Below are positions 1 through 8,916 of a stretch of DNA of 64,000 nucleotides, piece after piece. The DNA is taken from contig NZ_OX365700.1 of assembly GCF_947241125.1 (NCBI RefSeq), forward strand, positions 2,140,001 through 2,204,000, written 5' to 3'. The notes under the pieces are model-generated. The model ran no database searches. It was given only the letters and a program-made list of their open reading frames with translations, and was not told the origin of the DNA. Numbering within the stretch: position 1 is the stretch's first letter; each line of letters starts with the position of its first letter. This DNA comes from Nitrospira tepida (lineage in GTDB: Bacteria > Nitrospirota > Nitrospiria > Nitrospirales > Nitrospiraceae). The translations under genes were made by a program, and so were the position numbers.

Positions 1-818
1 TGGGTTGGAGGGATTACAGGTCTGAAAACAATCTCTCTGGTCGACACTAAACAAAGGCAGGCTTGGATTTGGTTTCGAATTAGACCCCATGGAAAATAAA
101 TTTCCGCGTCTCTTTCACGATCGAAAATAGCTGTAATAGCTGGCACGACTCCAGAAGAAGCATGTACATCGGCTAATTCGACCACCTCAAATTCATCTTC
201 GTCCGTCACTACCCGAAATTGTGCATCGGTAAGAGAAGGCCTGATTGCAGTCAAAACCTCTGAGTAAAGTCGGCGCGGCGCGTCCTTGCGAACCCTAACG
301 GTCCACATTCCGCTCACAAATGACTCTGCACCATGTGCATCATCGAAGATGAGGACATCAGACTCTTGTATGACTGGATTGACATTGAACAGGTTGGAGT
401 ATGTGGATACTGCGACTGCTTTTGCTAAACTATATTTCCCTACTTCAGCCGGATGGCGGCTGTCTTTGTTCCCGGTAAGATCTGCACACTCAATTCCAAG
501 ATTTTGCGCCTCTCGCATAACTTGTTTGGCAAGTTGATTCGTCAATACAAGATAGGCCACTTTTTCGCCGGATCGACGTCGACGCCACTCTGCTATAAGT
601 AAACCAACGGCCGTTTTCCCAGTTCCTGTGGGCAGTTCGAGAGCGATATCCCTGTCCGCGCAATCTTTATACTCTCTTAGAACATCGGCCTGGGGAACCC
701 TGAGATATCCGTGACTACCAGCACGATTTGGTAGCTTCGAGAACAATTCCTCCGGTGAGGAATAGTTAACGGCCGCTTTGGGCTTACGAAATTCTGGTCG
801 GTTCCCTGTGTCGCTCAT
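1..818 (-). CDS. SF2 DEAD/DEAH-type helicase, N-terminal part (runs off the window)
   Basis: An open frame of 272 codons starts at the ATG at 818-816, behind a GCAGGA Shine-Dalgarno, and runs without a stop through the left edge. Seen: Walker A LPTGTGKT at residues 62-69 and a motif II DDAH at 159-162 (a variant of DEAH). The spacing fits domain 1 of a superfamily 2 helicase. The second RecA-like domain would lie outside the window. Known: such proteins are ATP-driven nucleic-acid translocases, often found in defence or mobile loci. No signal peptide or membrane segment is visible, so it should be cytoplasmic. The subfamily cannot be decided from this fragment. Confidence 0.85.
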   Translation of the reverse strand, partial: MSDTGNRPEFRKPKAAVNYSSPEELFSKLPNRAGSHGYLRVPQADVLREYKDCADRDIALELPTGTGKTAVGLLIAEWRRRRSGEKVAYLVLTNQLAKQVMREAQNLGIECADLTGNKDSRHPAEVGKYSLAKAVAVSTYSNLFNVNPVIQESDVLIFDDAHGAESFVSGMWTVRVRKDAPRRLYSEVLTAIRPSLTDAQFRVVTDEDEFEVVELADVHASSGVVPAITAIFDRERDAEIYFPWGLIRNQIQACLCLVSTREIVFRPVIPPT

Positions 819-1362
819 ATTTTCCTGCTTGTCGTGTGGGCTGTGATAGCGGCTCAGCAGAATACCGTTTTCGCTTTAGCATGTCACCATGATATCTCAG
901 AACCGACACTGCGGAGGTTTGTTCAGGTGATAGTCCAACCAAGCCGCGGGTCGCCGGTCCACCGACCATCAGCGAAGCGTTGCTTTTTCCTCTACCTCTC
1001 GGAAGACGGTAAAGGTCTCAACTTTGTCCATTCCGAAATAGGTCACGGTTGAACGTCTATCTAGCCTTGCTATCCCTAAGTCTCGCGGTCCAGCAGATAA
1101 AAGGTCACAGGGACGCATTCCTAAGCCGCTGTTCCTACATTTAACCTGTCCCCCAACCATCTGATTTGGGGACCGCGATCCTTTAGACACGGCTCTCAAT
1201 CTATCGACAATCGCGGTGCCGGCAAATGGGGTCTGCGGACTAGCGATCCATAGGGTTTATGAACCTGAAAAAATCGTGTGTGAGTGTCCTGGGTTCTGGG
1301 ATATGTTCAGACGGCGTCGAATCTGCGGGCCAAGGCGAGCAATGTGTGGACGTACCTCCCAG
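819..1362. other. Non-coding stretch with nested inverted repeats
   Basis: No convincing gene is present; the short open frames have composition unlike proteins. The stretch carries a 9-bp inverted repeat, TCGCGGTCC at 1083-1091 and its complement at 1170-1178. Just inside its right arm is a GTCCCC(C)AA/TTGGGGAC hairpin at about 1149-1172. The start of the left-edge helicase lies beyond its low-coordinate end, so this may be a structured leader or the tail of the partition operon transcript. Confidence 0.4.
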
Positions 1363-1686
1363 CTACGATGCCGACCTTGTCGATGCGAAGGCTTGGTTGA
1401 TAAGGGATTGAATCTCGTTGGTGGCAGGGATTGGCCTCTGCGGTTTGGATGCTCGGAGGGTCCGCTCCGAAACCCGCCGCTGGATCTGTCGGGGCTTGCG
1501 AACTCCGCGACGGCCTTTCATTCTGCCCCAGTCTGCGAGCTGTTTTCTTAGGATGCTTTTGACGATATGACCCCGTTTTCGCGTGGGCAGGGACCATATC
1601 CACCGCCGGAGCGCAACGTCGGACGGATCTTCTTCGTTGAAATAGAGCCGGTAGATGCGATGCCCCTTCCCCGGCTCATTTCTCAT
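1363..1686 (-). CDS. Small basic protein downstream of ParM-like actin; candidate partner (ParR/StbB-like role)
   Basis: 107 residues, rich in Arg and Lys in the middle. The start codon overlaps the stop of the upstream actin gene (ATGA at 1683-1686), so the two are translationally coupled. No recognised domain is visible from sequence alone. Known: ParM-type actins are normally followed by a small DNA-binding adaptor that links the filament to a centromere site. Inference: position, size and charge make this the likely adaptor, though the sequence is not a recognisable ParR. It could instead be an unrelated small gene. Confidence 0.55.
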   Translation of the reverse strand: MRNEPGKGHRIYRLYFNEEDPSDVALRRWIWSLPTRKRGHIVKSILRKQLADWGRMKGRRGVRKPRQIQRRVSERTLRASKPQRPIPATNEIQSLINQAFASTRSAS

Positions 1687-2795
1687 ATGGTCCCTCCCAC
1701 ACGAAGCATATCTTCATCTTGAATTGCTTCCTCTTGGCGATCCCGCTCGGACTCTGGATGATGGACTGCATTGTTCGTGACCGGTCGTTGATAGACCCAC
1801 CGGCCGAAGTGCAGATACCCGCAGGCGTTCGCGTATTGCGAGTCTCTGAGAAATTCCACTTTCTCTCGGAATCCGGAAAGATAAGGCTTGAGGATCAATG
1901 CGCCTCCGCCGCAGAAAATGACGCGGTCAAAGGACGGAGCGCCTGGTCCCCAGAGTCTGGTCATTTCGCCGAGGATGCGTTCGGCAAATGGTTTGAGAAG
2001 GGGTTGGATAGTCTCATCGATGAGCTTTTGGGCGAGATTGTCCCCTTTGACCTTTATCGGGCGAAAACCTTGAATCGCGAGATCAATTTCGTAGGGATCG
2101 ATTGTTCTTTCATGTTGGTGAGTCAAGCTGTCGGCAACGCGTGTGAAGAGCTCTGTGACGCCCAGGACCTTGCCGCATGAGAGGTCGCTCAGGAACTGGC
2201 GATTGGACATGCCGACAAACTCGGTTGTGCGCATGCCGATATCGACGAAGGCGTTCCGGCCTTCCTCAGAACCGGGATGCGCAGCGATCGCGGCGAAAAA
2301 CGCCCCCACGCCCTGAGGGAAGACCGTGACCTGGTTCGTGCGAAGTCCCTTCCGGACTACTTCTGCCACCTGAGTCTGGGCCACTGCAGACGCATACACA
2401 TGGAGCGGGAGGCCCGTGAACACGTGGGCGCCTTCGGGCACATGGCGTGCTGCAAATGCCACGAGCGCCTTAAACGTGGGAGAGGTCCACCACCCGTCAT
2501 ATTGTTCGCGGAACCTCCAGCCCGCTTGGACTGCTTCCTCGCCAACGACATAATCGGCTCCCTCGACCTGAACGGCGCTCTTTGAGAGCGAGAGACCCAA
2601 GTCGATCGAGGTGACGGCAACCGGTGCCACCAGCGAGGGATAGATGAAGCGTCGCCCATCTTCAAAGACAATCTTCGTGTACCCGTAGCCCACGTCGAGA
2701 CCGATGAACGGCACGTCTCCGTTCAATCGGTTCGGTGAATGTCTAACGCCTGACGTCATTCCTGCCTTGGCGGCCGCCCTTGTGCGAGTTGCCAT
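1683..2795 (-). CDS. ParM/Alp-like plasmid segregation actin ATPase
   Basis: 370 residues from the ATG at 2795, chosen because AAAGGAG lies 5 bases upstream; the open frame extends 60 codons further but without a ribosome site. Actin-fold motifs are clear: phosphate-1 loop IGLDVGYGYTK near the N-terminus, phosphate-2 loop FVDIGMRTTEFVG mid-protein, and adenosine motif IFCGGGALILKPYL near the C-terminus. Known: ParM/StbA-family actins polymerise with ATP to push plasmid copies apart. It is coupled to the small basic gene downstream. Its presence in what looks like a chromosome suggests an integrated plasmid or an element with an extrachromosomal phase. Confidence 0.85.
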   Translation of the reverse strand: MATRTRAAAKAGMTSGVRHSPNRLNGDVPFIGLDVGYGYTKIVFEDGRRFIYPSLVAPVAVTSIDLGLSLSKSAVQVEGADYVVGEEAVQAGWRFREQYDGWWTSPTFKALVAFAARHVPEGAHVFTGLPLHVYASAVAQTQVAEVVRKGLRTNQVTVFPQGVGAFFAAIAAHPGSEEGRNAFVDIGMRTTEFVGMSNRQFLSDLSCGKVLGVTELFTRVADSLTHQHERTIDPYEIDLAIQGFRPIKVKGDNLAQKLIDETIQPLLKPFAERILGEMTRLWGPGAPSFDRVIFCGGGALILKPYLSGFREKVEFLRDSQYANACGYLHFGRWVYQRPVTNNAVHHPESERDRQEEAIQDEDMLRVGGTI

Positions 2796-3381
2796 GTAGC
2801 GCTCCTTTAGTTCGACTGGTTCGCGGTAACGGATAATCTGGCCTCTCGCCTGTCGTATTACTGACCAGAAGCCGGAGAGCTCCCAGGATTCCAGGAAACC
2901 ATCAAAGTCACCAGGCCAAAGAGGAAATAGGGAATCGCGAACAAAGCCGAAAGTCTGAAATAGGAATGGTAGCAATATGTTAGAGAATGAAGACGATGTA
3001 ACGCTGAAGGTCTAAGGAGGGTCGCTCTATCCTTATATATAGGCGTATAAGGCGGGCCCTCTCTGTTGAGGTTGCCTCAATGCCCGGATCAGCCTGTTGA
3101 GTGCGACTGCCTGGAGTATTTCTATGCTCCACGAGATCAAGGGGTTTGGAGGGTGGGTCTCGAAGCAGTAATACCTCTACATCCGAATTGCCATGAGACT
3201 GAGGGATACTACGATGGTTCCCTTCAGAGTGAACCTGCTTATCATGAGGCAGTACGGGGTTCCGAGCTGTTCGCGCTTCCTGGATGAGGTTGCTGAGGGA
3301 TTGTGCTCAAGACGTTCGCACATAACAGATATGAATATACTGTCCTGAACTCACGACGCGACGGAGGGAAGGTAAAGCGGG
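2796..3381. other. Divergent intergenic region between the actin operon and the next gene
   Basis: 586 bases without a convincing gene. It must hold the promoter of the actin operon and, if the operon partitions a replicon, possibly the centromere-like site. The inverted repeat at 3031-3052 is the clearest element. GAAATAGG occurs twice (about 2924 and 2957). A TATACT -10-like hexamer at 3336-3341 could serve the rightward gene, but its -35 is poor. No long iteron array is visible. Confidence 0.45.
3031..3052. promoter_or_regulatory. Inverted repeat, candidate operator or partition site
   Basis: CCTTATA (3031-3037) and TATAAGG (3046-3052) form a perfect 7-bp inverted repeat with an 8-base spacer, about 235 bases upstream of the actin start. 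The AT-rich arms in a GC-rich surrounding could bind a repressor or adaptor protein. The function is inferred. Confidence 0.4.
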
Positions 3382-3906
3382 GTGGGGAACGGGTCCGGTG
3401 AAGTGAAGATATCTGCTGTTTCTGACGAGGCGTTGATGGTAGGGCCTATTGATGGGACTCAGGTGTCGAACCCGGTCCAACCTGCCTCTGAAAGCTCAAG
3501 CGACACAGGCAGACGAATCAGGATTCGGATGTACTGCGAGGAGGTCGATACTTTGTTTGTCCGGGCAGAGGCGGAGTGCCCCGAGGCAGTGCCGTTCATG
3601 TATCAGCGTGCCTGTAGTTACGGGATGACAAGCCAACGCTGGATGAAAACGGAAAAGCAAATAGAAATGTGGCTGCGAAAGAATTACCGTACGATGCCCA
3701 CCCGTATTGCAGACTATCTCATCGCGTACCATAAGATTGATCCGCGAATGAAACCGTTCCTCATCAACCTGGCGCGGAAGGTCAAGGCCAGGTATCGGAT
3801 GAGAAGGCATCGGGGGAGAATCGAAGTCCGTATCATTGATGGGAAAGAACAAGTCGTGAATCTTGGTTACGAGGCGGAGACTGGGCGCGAGGAGGGGGCT
3901 TCATAA
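3382..3906 (+). CDS. Hypothetical protein, 174 residues
   Basis: I do not recognise this family. The GTG start at 3382 follows a purine-rich GGAAGG/AAAGCGGGG stretch; a downstream ATG is an alternative. The first 45 residues look disordered (Ser/Pro/Val rich). The remainder is compact, with aromatic and charged residues and an Arg-rich segment (KARYRMRRHRGR) near residue 140 that suggests nucleic-acid binding. No cysteine cluster, signal peptide or membrane helix is visible. It is divergent from the actin operon and is followed by a hairpin at 3976. Confidence 0.6.
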   Translation: MGNGSGEVKISAVSDEALMVGPIDGTQVSNPVQPASESSSDTGRRIRIRMYCEEVDTLFVRAEAECPEAVPFMYQRACSYGMTSQRWMKTEKQIEMWLRKNYRTMPTRIADYLIAYHKIDPRMKPFLINLARKVKARYRMRRHRGRIEVRIIDGKEQVVNLGYEAETGREEGAS

Positions 3907-3975
3907 GGGAGGACACCTGGGTTCGGTGAGCAAGATCTCGCAATTAGAAGGGAGCACCGCGGAGTTCTGTAACCT

Positions 3976-3994
3976 GCCGGCGCGAAGCGCCGGC
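3976..3994 (+). terminator. GC-rich hairpin after the 174-residue gene
   Basis: GCCGGCGC, a 3-base loop, then GCGCCGGC give a perfect 8-bp stem followed by CTTTCC. The short T tract makes it a weak intrinsic terminator at best, but the position 70 bases after the stop codon fits termination. Confidence 0.45.
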
Positions 3995-4178
3995 CTTTCC
4001 CTCAGGTGCCAGGTGCGCAATGCAGCCCTGGTACGGAGCGGCGAGTGCCCGCATCGTGGGCGCGAAGCCGCGACATTGGGACAGAGCGGCGTGCTCCCGC
4101 TCGATCTGCGGCAGCCCAAGGGAAGCCGGTTGTCTTAGAAGCGTGGTACGGTAGGCATGTCCACTCGCCTGAGAAGCA

Positions 4179-4355
4179 CTAGCGACTCAGTGCCGCACGG
4201 ATGGTGTTGAAAGTGTGGGTCCGGGCTTGCTCTTCTTCTCGTGCCTGCATTTCCTTGATCCGGAAATGTCGGCGGGCGAACGAGTCGACCTCCTGATGAG
4301 CCTTCCCCTTCAGCTTGTCCAGAATCCCCTCTGAGATCTGAATCTCGAACCGCAT
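4179..4355 (-). CDS. Small hypothetical protein, 58 residues
   Basis: The ATG at 4355 is preceded by AAGGAGG at ideal spacing, which favours this start over the longer open frame. The protein begins MRFEIQISEGILDKL and is then charged and probably helical (KEMQAREEEQARTH). No known domain is recognised. It lies alone on the minus strand immediately left of the recombinase module, so it may mark or control the element's left end. The function is unknown. Confidence 0.5.
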   Translation of the reverse strand: MRFEIQISEGILDKLKGKAHQEVDSFARRHFRIKEMQAREEEQARTHTFNTIRAALSR

Positions 4356-4520
4356 CGGCGCCTCCTTGGTTGGACGATCGTCAGCGTCGTCACCTCCTGC
4401 CGCCGTCCGCGGCGGCCTTCTTTTCGGTCGCAAGCGCATCAGCATCGAGGGGCGGTCGAAGGAACGGCGTCACATGCGTCCGTCGCGAAAGCGGTCGGGC
4501 CAGGCTGCCACCGCATACTC

Positions 4521-4532
4521 GTTTAAGTAAAC
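4521..4532. repeat. AT-rich palindrome left of the recombinase module
   Basis: GTTTAAGTAAAC: 5-bp arms around AG, about 45 bases upstream of the recombinase promoter. A short dyad next to a tyrosine recombinase operon could be part of the recombination site or an operator. The assignment is speculative. Confidence 0.3.
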
Positions 4533-4572
4533 AGTCACTTTTAAAAATACGACAAATAGCCCAGCAATTCGG

Positions 4573-4601
4573 TTGACCTTTATTGACTACTACTGTATGT
4601 C
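4573..4601 (+). promoter_or_regulatory. Sigma-70-type promoter of the recombinase operon
   Basis: TTGACC (4573-4578), a 17-base spacer, then TATGTC (4596-4601). The -35 matches 5 of 6 positions and the -10 is weak. The predicted start is near 4608, which would leave a roughly 14-base leader to the GTG at 4622. Confidence 0.45.
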
Positions 4602-4621
4602 GGGTCGTCAGCACCTTAGGC

Positions 4622-6049
4622 GTGGTTGTCGAAGGGATCATTATCCGCACCTACCGGCTGTTTTCTCGACCTGGTTCCTCACATGGTGGCCGTCGGGTCT
4701 TGGTGTTCGATGGCTCTAATCGTCTTCATCTTCCGCTCACCCACTACTGCGAGGAAGCCTCATCACGGCTGTCGCGTGGGACCTGTCGCGCGTATATCTA
4801 TGCCTTGATGCCATTTTTCTCTTGGCTGGACACCCATCAGTTCTCCTGGACAAGTGAACCAATGATTATCCGAGACTATGTTCGGGAGTATCTAACTCAG
4901 CGTTTGGCCGCGCAAGCTCGCCCTCATCACCTCGGCTTTGAGCTCGTGTATTTGACGAAAGAGACACGGACGACGCTCCGCGTATTTCTCGCCTCGCTCA
5001 AGACATTCTATTCGATCATGCGCAGAACGAAGCGCTATGCCTTCGACAACCCGTTAGAGCATCGGGCTGTTAGGACCGTCAACCAGATAGAAGGCCTGAA
5101 AAAAGAGCCGCCATATCCCACGATGCCTGAGATTAGCGGCGTCTCTCACCCAATGCCGAAGACACGGCTCTCGGAAAATTATTTCCGTTTGGAAGGAACT
5201 GAATGGAGGCCCCAGCCCATTGATGATCCTGCATTTCCAGCAATGGTGCTAGCTGGAGGACGGAGGCTCCCGCGTTGGCGAATCCGCGAGGAATGCATTG
5301 CGCAGATTCTCTTTAGCTCAGGAGCGAGAGTGTCGGAGGTCCTCGGCCTCACATTTGGAGACTGGGGGGCTCGAGGATTCTTGCAAGAGGCGACGGCGTT
5401 CAACAAAGGCAGCCATGAAGTGAGAACAAAATTTATCCGCTTTTCTCGCGAAGCCGCCAACCTTCTGCGCCGGTATGTGAACACTGAACGGCGAGACATC
5501 GATTCCCGCCATGCCTCGCTGGCCGATTATCAGAAGCTGGCTCGTTCAGGGATTGTCGATCTTCATACGATCCCACTGTTCATGACCGAACACGGGACCG
5601 TCTTATCTGCGGACCACTACCGTCGCTACTACTGGAATCCGGCGTGTGAAGTGGCCGGCCTGCGAGCGAACATGCATCAAGCTCGTCACTGGTATGTCAC
5701 CTTGGCCATTCGACAGATCTATGAAACCTCGCAAAGCGAGGCGGATCTGAATCGCAAATTGCGTGAATTGATCGAGTATATGAGCTGGAAAAGCGGATGG
5801 GTGACCCTGCAGTCTTACGAGCACTATTTTAACGCAAGTCGTCACGCCGAAATTCAAAATCAACTGCACCAACACTTGGACAACGTCCTCCGAGAAGCTA
5901 TCGTTGATCAAGGCTCCCGCCTCCCAACAAGAGCCATCACCCACAGACCAGGAACAGAAGACGCTGACTGGACGTTCTTACAAGAGTTAGGAGGTAACCT
6001 TGCAGGCGAACGTGACCCGGCCATGGAATCGGTTCAAGGGCCGTATTGA
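4622..6049 (+). CDS. Tyrosine recombinase, first of the tripartite module (TnpA-like)
   Basis: About 475 residues from GTG 4622; the open frame reaches a TTG at 4583, but a promoter-like sequence overlaps that point. The catalytic set of the tyrosine recombinase/phage integrase family is visible: Arg in SSGARVSEVLGL near residue 235, Lys in AFNKGSHE, HQAR (HxxR) near 351, and the nucleophile Tyr in SYEHY near 400. The N-terminal part resembles a SAM-like core-binding domain. Known: in Tn554 and related elements two such recombinases and a small third protein mediate site-specific transposition. It overlaps the next gene by 50 bases. Confidence 0.88.
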   Translation: MVVEGIIIRTYRLFSRPGSSHGGRRVLVFDGSNRLHLPLTHYCEEASSRLSRGTCRAYIYALMPFFSWLDTHQFSWTSEPMIIRDYVREYLTQRLAAQARPHHLGFELVYLTKETRTTLRVFLASLKTFYSIMRRTKRYAFDNPLEHRAVRTVNQIEGLKKEPPYPTMPEISGVSHPMPKTRLSENYFRLEGTEWRPQPIDDPAFPAMVLAGGRRLPRWRIREECIAQILFSSGARVSEVLGLTFGDWGARGFLQEATAFNKGSHEVRTKFIRFSREAANLLRRYVNTERRDIDSRHASLADYQKLARSGIVDLHTIPLFMTEHGTVLSADHYRRYYWNPACEVAGLRANMHQARHWYVTLAIRQIYETSQSEADLNRKLRELIEYMSWKSGWVTLQSYEHYFNASRHAEIQNQLHQHLDNVLREAIVDQGSRLPTRAITHRPGTEDADWTFLQELGGNLAGERDPAMESVQGPY

Positions 6050-8204
6050 TCCTCTGGTGTATCGAGCGCCACGGACAGGTGCCGATCCAGAGAATGGGCA
6101 CAAATGGCCGAGCATCCATGATCGCATCGTGCGTCGCCTGGAGCGACGTCTTGGATATCCCTGGTCCAATCATCTGATTCTAGGAGCTGCCATTCTCTCT
6201 GCCAACCGTATGGATTTGCATACCATTGAAGGACGCATGGCTTCCTGCCACGCCCGGTTAAGAACGTTCTTCGAGGTGTTGAGCCTCAGATCGATGGACG
6301 ACTGGAAGCCTAAGGAAACGATGATTGCGTATTTAAAAGGTGAGCTTGTGCCGGACGATACGGATCAGAGCCGGTATGGCTTTTGGCTGTCCTATAAATC
6401 CCTGGCCAGATACGGGAACCAATGGCTACAGACATTGTCCGCTCAGCAACAGGAGAAATACCGGCCATTCATTTTCCCTCTGATTCCGTTTGAGGAGGTC
6501 CGCGGTCTGCGAGACTTTGAGCAAATGCGTCAGCTGGCGCGAAAAAGAAGAAAGGCCGAGACCGATGCCATCGTTCGGCAGTATGCGCAGATCCGGGCTG
6601 AGGCGCACTTTCGCCTGAATCTGATCACTCGCATTCGCCAGGCTATGAAGGAAGCGGTGGAACGAGCCCCTCATGATGCCACAGGAGAGCCGGTCTTCCC
6701 GATCGCGTTTCACTATCAGGAAGGCGACGAAACCTTGCGCTTTCGGGTCTGGGATAAGAGAAGCATTCGCCTCACGTACCCTGACACATTTCGCGTCGAG
6801 GTGCGGCGGCGTGCGCACAAACAAAGGTGGGAGTTTGCACGGGGTAATAACTACCTCATCCTAGAATTTGTTCAGGCTGAGCGGACTGGAGCCGCCACGC
6901 CGGAAGGACTGTGGTTTGTTGATCTCATCAAGCAGAAGGTCCTGGGATCACAACGACAGATCAAGGAAGAGGAAAAAGAGCTGCGACGTCGGTGGTTCGC
7001 CGCGTGGGGATATTCACGCGACCCAAAGCTGTATAGTCCAGAGCCATTCGGCACGTATGTGGCTGGCGTCTTGACCCCAACGATCCAACAGGGGGGAGGG
7101 CATCACTTAGTGTGGTTGATGGAGAAGACGGGCAAGATATTGATCCCGTTAGAGTCCCTGTATGTCGCCAGCTTGTTCGGTCTCCTCGCGCTGGATCTGT
7201 GGACCACAACGGGCATGCGCATTAATGAAAGCTGCCAAGTGCGCCTGAGTAGCGACTGCCTCGCACGACTGATTTTCCCAGCGCCACCCGGAGCGAAAGA
7301 TCAATCGCCCCGCATGCGGTACGTCTTACAGTTGGTTCCAAAAGGAGAACGAACGAATACTCCGCAGAATTATTTCATTGGCGAGGAAACGCGGCGCTTG
7401 CTGGTCAAAGTGGCCAAGATGCTTACTGAGCATTATGGGCTCAAGGCCGGGCAGCCGTTACCGCGGGTGCCTTATAACAAGCATCTGGCCCGGGCACATC
7501 GGTTTGGAAAAGCACCCTATATCTTCCAGTATTCGTCCAAACATTTGGATTATAAAACCCTCACCAGTTGTGTGCGCTTTCTTCTCCATGGGATTCCGTT
7601 GTCAACGGTCGACGGCACTCGCGTGGTGCTCCGCCCCCACCTGTTTCGCCATGCCTTTGCCACACATGCCGTGCAGGTTGAAAAACTGCCGATCGATATC
7701 GTGCGGGAAATGCTCAAGCAAAAGAACCTCGCCGTGACCGACTACTACAGCAAGCCAACTGAAACCTTCCTTGTGGACGCCAGTGACCAATACCTCGCCA
7801 AACTCGCATCTCATTTAAATGTGGGAAAGGCCGTCGTGCGTCTTCCAGAAGACCTCAAAGCTCTGTATGAGGAGGCACATGACAAGGTAGGAACCCTCAC
7901 CGATGTCATCGGAGGAATCTGTGTGAGCCACGGATTCTGCACGGCGAAGTTTGCATGCGTCGGATGCCCGGGGAAAGTACCCGATCCTTCAAGGCGGCAT
8001 CAGGTCCAACACAAACGTCAATGGGCGCTCCGGCAGATCGCCTTTACCAAGACAGAAGGGCTGCTCGCAGAAAGCCAGCGGATGCAGCAACTGGTGCGCG
8101 AGTGCGAACGGGAGTTGCAGGAAATGACGTTGATTGAAGAATATCGAAAGGACGAATCTCGTGTCCCGCTCATCCAAATCGACGAGCAGCCTACAAAGCG
8201 ATAA
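6000..8204 (+). CDS. Tyrosine recombinase, second of the tripartite module (TnpB-like)
   Basis: 734 residues. The TTG start at 6000 sits 4 bases after AGGAGGT and overlaps the previous gene. Catalytic motifs: Arg in TTGMRINESCQ near residue 405, HLFR near 546, and Tyr in VTDYYSKP near 580. A Cys cluster near residues 640-660 (C-x6-C-x5-C-x2-C) suggests a C-terminal zinc knuckle, as in large TnpB-type recombinases. The long N-terminal region is unassigned. It probably acts as a heteromeric partner of the first recombinase. Confidence 0.87.
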   Translation: MQANVTRPWNRFKGRIDPLVYRAPRTGADPENGHKWPSIHDRIVRRLERRLGYPWSNHLILGAAILSANRMDLHTIEGRMASCHARLRTFFEVLSLRSMDDWKPKETMIAYLKGELVPDDTDQSRYGFWLSYKSLARYGNQWLQTLSAQQQEKYRPFIFPLIPFEEVRGLRDFEQMRQLARKRRKAETDAIVRQYAQIRAEAHFRLNLITRIRQAMKEAVERAPHDATGEPVFPIAFHYQEGDETLRFRVWDKRSIRLTYPDTFRVEVRRRAHKQRWEFARGNNYLILEFVQAERTGAATPEGLWFVDLIKQKVLGSQRQIKEEEKELRRRWFAAWGYSRDPKLYSPEPFGTYVAGVLTPTIQQGGGHHLVWLMEKTGKILIPLESLYVASLFGLLALDLWTTTGMRINESCQVRLSSDCLARLIFPAPPGAKDQSPRMRYVLQLVPKGERTNTPQNYFIGEETRRLLVKVAKMLTEHYGLKAGQPLPRVPYNKHLARAHRFGKAPYIFQYSSKHLDYKTLTSCVRFLLHGIPLSTVDGTRVVLRPHLFRHAFATHAVQVEKLPIDIVREMLKQKNLAVTDYYSKPTETFLVDASDQYLAKLASHLNVGKAVVRLPEDLKALYEEAHDKVGTLTDVIGGICVSHGFCTAKFACVGCPGKVPDPSRRHQVQHKRQWALRQIAFTKTEGLLAESQRMQQLVRECERELQEMTLIEEYRKDESRVPLIQIDEQPTKR

Positions 8205-8685
8205 CCGACGTCCCTGGTTAGTGCAGCGGGTGTATGAACCGAAACGCCAGCGTACGGTCCTGCTCGTGCGCCAGTCCGTTCATGCACTGCTAAAGGCCAA
8301 ACGAAAAGTCTCGCTGATGGCAATTGTCATGACGTCCAAGGAATTGGACCGAAAACATTTGGGGATCTCAGCCAGTGCGATCTTGGGCAATGATGAAGCC
8401 CGCGAGCTGTATGAGGCGCATCGCACTTGGCGGGCACCGCGTGGCAAACGACGCTTTTCGGTGGAGTGCCTCGAGGAGATGCCACAGCCGAGAGTAAAAG
8501 CTGGCCGCGATCTTCGCTTAGTGTACGAGCGATATCTGCAAATGCCGAAACGGGATTTAGCGTTACGGTTACTCAAAATGGAAGAAAGCTATGTCGCACT
8601 CGAAGAAACGTGGCTGCAGGCTAATGATACGCTCTACAATGCGATGCTGGGTCATCATGATAAATCCGTTCCAACGACCGGCTAA
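8161..8685 (+). CDS. Small third protein of the recombinase module (TnpC-like)
   Basis: 174 residues from GTG 8161, which has an AAAGGA ribosome site 9 bases upstream and overlaps the end of the second recombinase. The protein is basic and helical and lacks the tyrosine recombinase residues. Position, size and coupling match TnpC of Tn554, an accessory protein that affects the orientation or efficiency of insertion. The sequence itself is not a clear TnpC match, so the role is inferred from order. Confidence 0.65.
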   Translation: MSRSSKSTSSLQSDNRRPWLVQRVYEPKRQRTVLLVRQSVHALLKAKRKVSLMAIVMTSKELDRKHLGISASAILGNDEARELYEAHRTWRAPRGKRRFSVECLEEMPQPRVKAGRDLRLVYERYLQMPKRDLALRLLKMEESYVALEETWLQANDTLYNAMLGHHDKSVPTTG

Positions 8686-8916
8686 GGGGAACAGCCATCT
8701 GAGGTCTATTTGACGCCAGCTCCTTCTGACGAACAGTGAACGGGTAATGAAGTCAATTGGTCAGAGGCGGCCAAGCTCCTGTTAGAGCGGGCTTCACCAT
8801 GGTTCCCCATCTCGTCGCTCTTGAAGAATGCAGGCAATCCGTTTCAAGTGAAGATTGGCGTTCGACCTTTAGGTCTTGAACGGGATCGTAGAGCCTGAAA
8901 GAGGCTTTATGCGCTA

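Noticed and set aside
286-537. 83-residue plus-strand open frame
   Set aside because: It lies antisense to the clear helicase frame with Walker A and DDAH motifs.
1216-1551. 111-residue plus-strand open frame
   Set aside because: It is mostly antisense to the small basic partner of the actin gene and its composition is not protein-like.
3066-3287. 73-residue plus-strand open frame between divergent genes
   Set aside because: It needs a TTG start without a ribosome site and shows no recognisable protein pattern.
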